From Oryzomonas sagensis (GTDB taxonomy: Bacteria; Desulfobacterota; Desulfuromonadia; Geobacterales; Pseudopelobacteraceae): a DNA stretch of 64,000 bases. The position numbers and the translations under genes are program-made. Shown piece by piece: positions 60,938 to 64,000 of the stretch. Every line of letters starts with the position of its first letter. Position 1 is the first letter of the stretch. The stretch covers positions 194,980 to 258,979 of the forward strand of contig NZ_VZRA01000001.1 in NCBI RefSeq assembly GCF_008802355.1, written 5' to 3'. The notes beneath the pieces are model-generated. The model saw nothing but the letters and a program-made list of their open reading frames with translations. It made no database searches and had not been told where the DNA came from.

Positions 60938-61840
60938 TCAATCCCGGGGAAAACCTTGCGGCATGGGCGTTTGCGAGATATTGCCCCGCCGGTCGCCCAC
61001 CGCGTCCGCGGTTCGGGCAGGTATGCCCTCCTGGAGATATCTGACAAATTCCATCCCCGCCAGGACGATGATCCAACTGGTGTAAATCCAGACCATGAAG
61101 ACCGGCAGCACGGCCAACGTACCGTAAATGGCGTTATAGCGCGATACGCCGACCTGAAAATGGATATAGGCCCACTGGGCCACCTGCCACACGGTGCCGG
61201 CCGCCACCCCGCCCATCACGGCATTGCGCAAGCTCACCCGCACGTTCGGGATGAACTTATAGAGAAACACAAGGGCGATCCAGCTACTCAGGTAGGGGAC
61301 CAACCGGAACAGCATCAGGATCAGGTAGCCGAATACCGGCAGCCGGAAGAACCACTGCACCACCCCCTGATGCTGGAGACTGCTGGTAATGCTGACGGCC
61401 AGGGCGATCAGGAGCGGCACGCTCAGGATCACGATCACATAATCCCGCAATTTGTGGTGGAGCCGCTTACCCCGTTCGAGGCTCCAGATCTGGTTGAAGG
61501 CGTCCTCAACGCTATCCAGAATCGCCATGGCCGACACCAGCAGGGTCATCAGGCCGGCCGCCCCCAACGATCCCACATGGGTGTTGGCGATATAATGCAG
61601 CATGCGGGTAACCAGCTCGTGCGACCCGGCCGTCACATGGGAAAGGATCATGGGCGCCAGGACCGCATGCATATTGAGCGCCTTGAAGGTGGCGAAGAGC
61701 AAGGCCAGAAAGGGCACGATGGAGAGCATGCTGGAGAAGGCCAGCGCCGAGGCGTGGGTCGTACAGCGGTCGTCCATGAATCGTTGGACCAGAATCCGGC
61801 CCGTGGTTATCATCCTGCGCTGACGCTCCGAAAGCGGCAT
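60938..61840 (-). CDS. YihY/BrkB-family inner-membrane protein
   Basis: A 300-residue membrane protein of the YihY/virulence factor BrkB family with six hydrophobic segments. Typical features: DRCTTHASALAFSSMLSIVPFLALLF in parts, WSLERGKRLHHKLRDY, and VRVSLRNAVMGGVAAGTVWQVAQ. Function is unknown (RNase BN annotation for relatives is historical). GAGGGG precedes the ATG at 61840. Confidence 0.92.
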   Translation of the reverse strand: MPLSERQRRMITTGRILVQRFMDDRCTTHASALAFSSMLSIVPFLALLFATFKALNMHAVLAPMILSHVTAGSHELVTRMLHYIANTHVGSLGAAGLMTLLVSAMAILDSVEDAFNQIWSLERGKRLHHKLRDYVIVILSVPLLIALAVSITSSLQHQGVVQWFFRLPVFGYLILMLFRLVPYLSSWIALVFLYKFIPNVRVSLRNAVMGGVAAGTVWQVAQWAYIHFQVGVSRYNAIYGTLAVLPVFMVWIYTSWIIVLAGMEFVRYLQEGIPARTADAVGDRRGNISQTPMPQGFPRD

Positions 61841-61856
61841 GGATCCCCTCATACAA

Positions 61857-61880
61857 AAAAGCCCACCGTAGTGGGCTTTT
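61857..61880 (-). terminator. Intrinsic terminator after the YtxH gene
   Basis: AAAAGCCCAC (61857-61866) pairs with GTGGGCTTTT (61871-61880) around CGTA, with T-rich sequence following on the minus strand. It lies 23 bases after the YtxH stop codon and before the YihY gene. Confidence 0.88.
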
Positions 61881-61903
61881 CCCCTTCGTTTTCCCGCCAA
61901 AGG

Positions 61904-62224
61904 TCAGGAGGCGGCGGTACGTTCCTTCTCCTTGTGCATCGCTTCCCGGCCGGCTTCGATGGCCGACGCGAGGATGGACTTCTTCTCCACGATGGTTTCC
62001 TTGCCGTCCTCGATGGCCGTCTTGATCTTGTCCTGGGCGTCCTTGGCGTATTCCTTGATCTTGTCGACCGCATCTTCGGTCAGATCGGCGATGGTCTCAC
62101 GCATCTCCTTGCCGCTCTTGGGCGCGTACAGCAACGCCAGCCCGGCGCCGAGAGCCGCCCCGGCCAGAAATGACACCATCACCGTTCCCGCGGAAATTCC
62201 TTTTTCGTCGTCAGACATGGTCAT
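61904..62224 (-). CDS. YtxH-domain protein
   Basis: A 106-residue protein with an N-terminal glycine-rich membrane helix (VMVSFLAGAALGAGLALLYAP, the YtxH hallmark) followed by a charged amphipathic helix (residues 35-100). The first ATG (62224) overlaps the stop of the DUF948 gene; the next ATG at 62218 is better spaced from GGAGG. Relatives are linked to envelope stress; function is unknown. Confidence 0.88.
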   Translation of the reverse strand: MTMSDDEKGISAGTVMVSFLAGAALGAGLALLYAPKSGKEMRETIADLTEDAVDKIKEYAKDAQDKIKTAIEDGKETIVEKKSILASAIEAGREAMHKEKERTAAS

Positions 62225-62616
62225 TTTCCTCCCCGTTTTTTGAGATAGCGTTCAAGCAGATATTTCCCCGCCACCTTGGCGCCGACCACCCAGGTCGAGG
62301 TGGCGTTGAGCACCCCGGCAACCATCCCTACCGATCGGTTTATGGTGTTAAGGTTGTCGCCGGTCTCGCCCAGCGCCGTCATGAAACGCTTGACATCGTC
62401 CGCATGCTCGGCCACGTCGCTGCCAACGGCCCGCAACTCGGTCAAAGCCGCGGTCAGTTCCTGGAGGGCCGGTTTCAACTCCGTATGCACCATTTCCGAC
62501 AGCGCCCCCAAGGAGATCGCCGCCCGCTTCACGGCCAGCAGCGTCGGAATAAAGGCGAGCACCATGATGCAGAGCGCCGCCGAGATGATGATCAGCACAA
62601 TTCCGGTCAGGGTCAT
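62221..62616 (-). CDS. DUF948-domain protein
   Basis: A 131-residue protein with one N-terminal membrane helix (IVLIIISAALCIMVLAFIPTLLAV) and a helical cytoplasmic or periplasmic domain of DUF948 type (LKPALQELTAALTELRAVGSDV; TWVVGAKVAGKYLLERYLKKRG). It is translationally coupled to the YtxH gene. DUF948-YtxH pairs are a common general-stress module; the function is unclear. Confidence 0.85.
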   Translation of the reverse strand: MTLTGIVLIIISAALCIMVLAFIPTLLAVKRAAISLGALSEMVHTELKPALQELTAALTELRAVGSDVAEHADDVKRFMTALGETGDNLNTINRSVGMVAGVLNATSTWVVGAKVAGKYLLERYLKKRGGK

Positions 62617-62694
62617 TTTTTTCTCCGGCTCACGTTTTCAGGCCTTCCAAGGTACGTCACAGTATAAAACAAAATCGGAATAATTCAATCTGTT

Positions 62695-63654
62695 TCAGTC
62701 CCGGCGTGGGCCGATTTTGTCCAGAATCCCCGCCGCCAGGAGCGGAATCATGATTTCGTGGTGACCCGTAATCGCCAGACCGCGGCTGTCGCCGGCGGTC
62801 GGCCGCTTGACCACGTTCTGCAGCGGGCGGTAATGCTGCTGCATATCGAAGTTGGCGGTGGTGAAATGGTCCACGTGAAAGCCCATGTTCTGGACGATGG
62901 AGAGAGCCTTGAGAAACACCTCCGGCATGATCACGGCACTGCCGATGTTGATGAAGACCCCGCCGTCCCCCAGGGTCGCCACCACAGAGGCGAAGAGCCG
63001 GAAATCGGTGAACGTGGCCTGTCCCAGCACGGCGCCGTCGGCCTCCGGGTGCTGGTGGATGATGTCGGTGCCCATGGCCACATGCACCGTGGCGGGAATC
63101 CCCTTGGCGCGGCAGGCCGCCAAAAGGCTGGCCCCGGCGTGGGGATTGCGGTTTTCGGCGATGAAGCGCCCGAGGGACTCGCCGTAGCCCATCCCCTCGG
63201 CGACCCCGGCCTTGAGCGCCCGGTTGATGTCGCGCCCGGTCTCCTCGGCCATGCCGAAGGTGCCGCAGTGCAGCACAGCGCCCACATCCTCGCTGGTCTC
63301 GCCGATCAGGGATATCTCGTAATCGTGGATCGAGGCGGAACCATTCATGGCCACCGCCGTCACGACGTCGGCGTCAATGAGGGCCTTCAGCACCGGTTGC
63401 AGGCCGCATTTGATCACGTGGCCGCCAATGGCGATCACCACCGGCTTCCCCTTGCGGCGGGCCGCAACGACTGCGTCGATGGTCGCCTTGAGGTTCTCGG
63501 CGCCCAACTGGTTGGGCATGGCCGCCAAAAGGCCGGCAACGGTCATTCCGGGGGTGACGGCAGCGGCAAAATCACGTTCGAGCGAGACCTTGTTCCTGCG
63601 CTCGGCGATGGGGTAGGTCTTGACGGCGGCGAGATCGATAGGCTGGAGTTTCAT
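62695..63654 (-). CDS. Conserved protein resembling deoxyhypusine synthase-like enzymes
   Basis: A 319-residue protein with a Rossmann-like core (KPVVIAIGGHVIKCGLQPVLKALI in parts; AMNGSASIHDYEISLIGETSED; GTFGMAEETGRDIN) and a late segment with VHVAMGTDIIHQHPEADGA. These features resemble deoxyhypusine-synthase-like NAD-binding proteins, though the eukaryotic hypusine substrate is not expected here. It lies just after gmhA on the same strand, so a role near heptose or lipopolysaccharide synthesis is possible but inferred. Function not assigned. Confidence 0.55.
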   Translation of the reverse strand: MKLQPIDLAAVKTYPIAERRNKVSLERDFAAAVTPGMTVAGLLAAMPNQLGAENLKATIDAVVAARRKGKPVVIAIGGHVIKCGLQPVLKALIDADVVTAVAMNGSASIHDYEISLIGETSEDVGAVLHCGTFGMAEETGRDINRALKAGVAEGMGYGESLGRFIAENRNPHAGASLLAACRAKGIPATVHVAMGTDIIHQHPEADGAVLGQATFTDFRLFASVVATLGDGGVFINIGSAVIMPEVFLKALSIVQNMGFHVDHFTTANFDMQQHYRPLQNVVKRPTAGDSRGLAITGHHEIMIPLLAAGILDKIGPRRD

Positions 63655-63679
63655 TTCGGAACCTTCCGTGTTGGTCGTG

Positions 63680-63702
63680 TTCCCCCTTTGTCAAAGGGGG
63701 AA
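63680..63702. repeat. Palindrome between gmhA and the downstream gene
   Basis: TTCCCCCTTTG (63680-63690) is the exact inverse of CAAAGGGGGAA (63692-63702), with one central base. It lies in the 56-base gap between two same-strand genes and may form an intercistronic hairpin or be a dispersed repeat. Confidence 0.5.
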
Positions 63703-63710
63703 GAAAACGA

Positions 63711-64000
63711 TTATCCGAACAGCGACCGTTCCACCAGGTCGCAGATGATGTGAATGATGGTGATGTGCCCCTCCTGGATGCGCGGGGTGTCATCGGAGGG
63801 GACCACCAGCGCCACGTCGGAGGCGGCCTTGATGCTCCCGCCGTCGCGCCCCAAGAGACCGACGGTGCGGCAGCCGCGCTCCCGCGCCGCCTGAAAGGCC
63901 TTGAGCACATTGGGGGAGTTGCCGCTGGTGGAAATGCCGACCACCATGTCGCCCGCCGCCGCAAGGGCCTCGACTTGGCGGCTGAAGATCGCCTCGAAAC
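63711..64000 (-). CDS. gmhA: Sedoheptulose-7-phosphate isomerase GmhA (3' part, runs off the window)
   Basis: Only the last 95 or so residues are in the window; the start lies beyond position 64000. The visible part is the second half of a SIS domain: [63 protein letters not shown]. The '[13 protein letters not shown]' signature is characteristic of GmhA, which makes D-glycero-D-manno-heptose 7-phosphate for lipopolysaccharide. Confidence 0.92.
   Translation of the reverse strand, partial: FEAIFSRQVEALAAAGDMVVGISTSGNSPNVLKAFQAARERGCRTVGLLGRDGGSIKAASDVALVVPSDDTPRIQEGHITIIHIICDLVERSLFG

Overview
The window is a GC-rich, gene-dense bacterial chromosome segment. Gene content points to an anaerobic, metal-reducing member of the Geobacterales (Geobacter/Trichlorobacter/Pelobacter propionicus group): hgcAB mercury-methylation genes, a Feo operon with two FeoA proteins and DUF2325, a GSU3473-family protein, a DUF512 radical-SAM protein, a PerR/rubrerythrin/di-haem peroxidase set and abundant signalling proteins. 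The genus is an inference. I see no rRNA, tRNA, CRISPR array, prophage or transposase; the only mobile-type element recognised is a 186-bp MITE-like repeat just after uvrA.

Layout. 1-4.5 kb: arsenite exporter acr3, divergent from a MarR-type regulator with a Cys-Cys-Asp-Glu-Cys-Cys motif, followed by hgcA, hgcB, an AhpD-like protein and a PEP-mutase/isocitrate-lyase-like protein. 4.5-12.3 kb: a Fic protein, mutM, a GH3-family enzyme with a paired hydrolase, and a PHP/glycosyltransferase fusion. 12.3-16.9 kb: a Fur-box-controlled ferrous iron operon (DUF2325, outer-membrane barrel, feoA, feoA, feoB, small Cys-rich protein). 17-19.4 kb: peroxide defence (cytochrome c peroxidase, rubrerythrin, PerR) with matching palindromic operators. 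19.5-31 kb: lipid kinase, small proteins, DUF512 protein, AI-2E-type permease, hfq, miaA, a chemoreceptor, mutL, rsmE, prmA. 31-40.4 kb: glmU, a REC-PAS-GGDEF-EAL protein, uvrA, a ROK kinase, an orphan MotB-like protein, a TetR regulator. 40.5-44.5 kb: exported MsrA and MsrB, a disulfide oxidoreductase, a hotdog thioesterase and a TVP38 membrane protein. 44.5-64 kb: stress, envelope and signalling genes, pcnB, glmS, a histidine kinase/response regulator pair, MoxR-type ATPase, DUF2844/DUF3443 pair, lytic transglycosylase, YihY protein, and the end of gmhA next to a deoxyhypusine-synthase-like protein.

Most notable signal. The hgcA reading frame is interrupted near its N-terminus by one in-frame TGA (1844-1846) directly after a Cys codon (Pro-Pro-Cys-TGA-Gly-Pro-Pro). 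Upstream is an in-frame ATG at 1742. Downstream the frame stays open into recognisable HgcA sequence, and a 7-bp hairpin with a GGG loop starts 12 bases after the TGA, in the position of a bacterial SECIS element. HgcA here may be a selenoprotein; a point mutation or a sequencing error is the main alternative. The same region has a TTGCA-N3-TGCAA operator-like motif both in the acr3/marR divergent promoter and immediately upstream of hgcA. This suggests that one thiol-rich regulator controls both arsenite export and mercury methylation.
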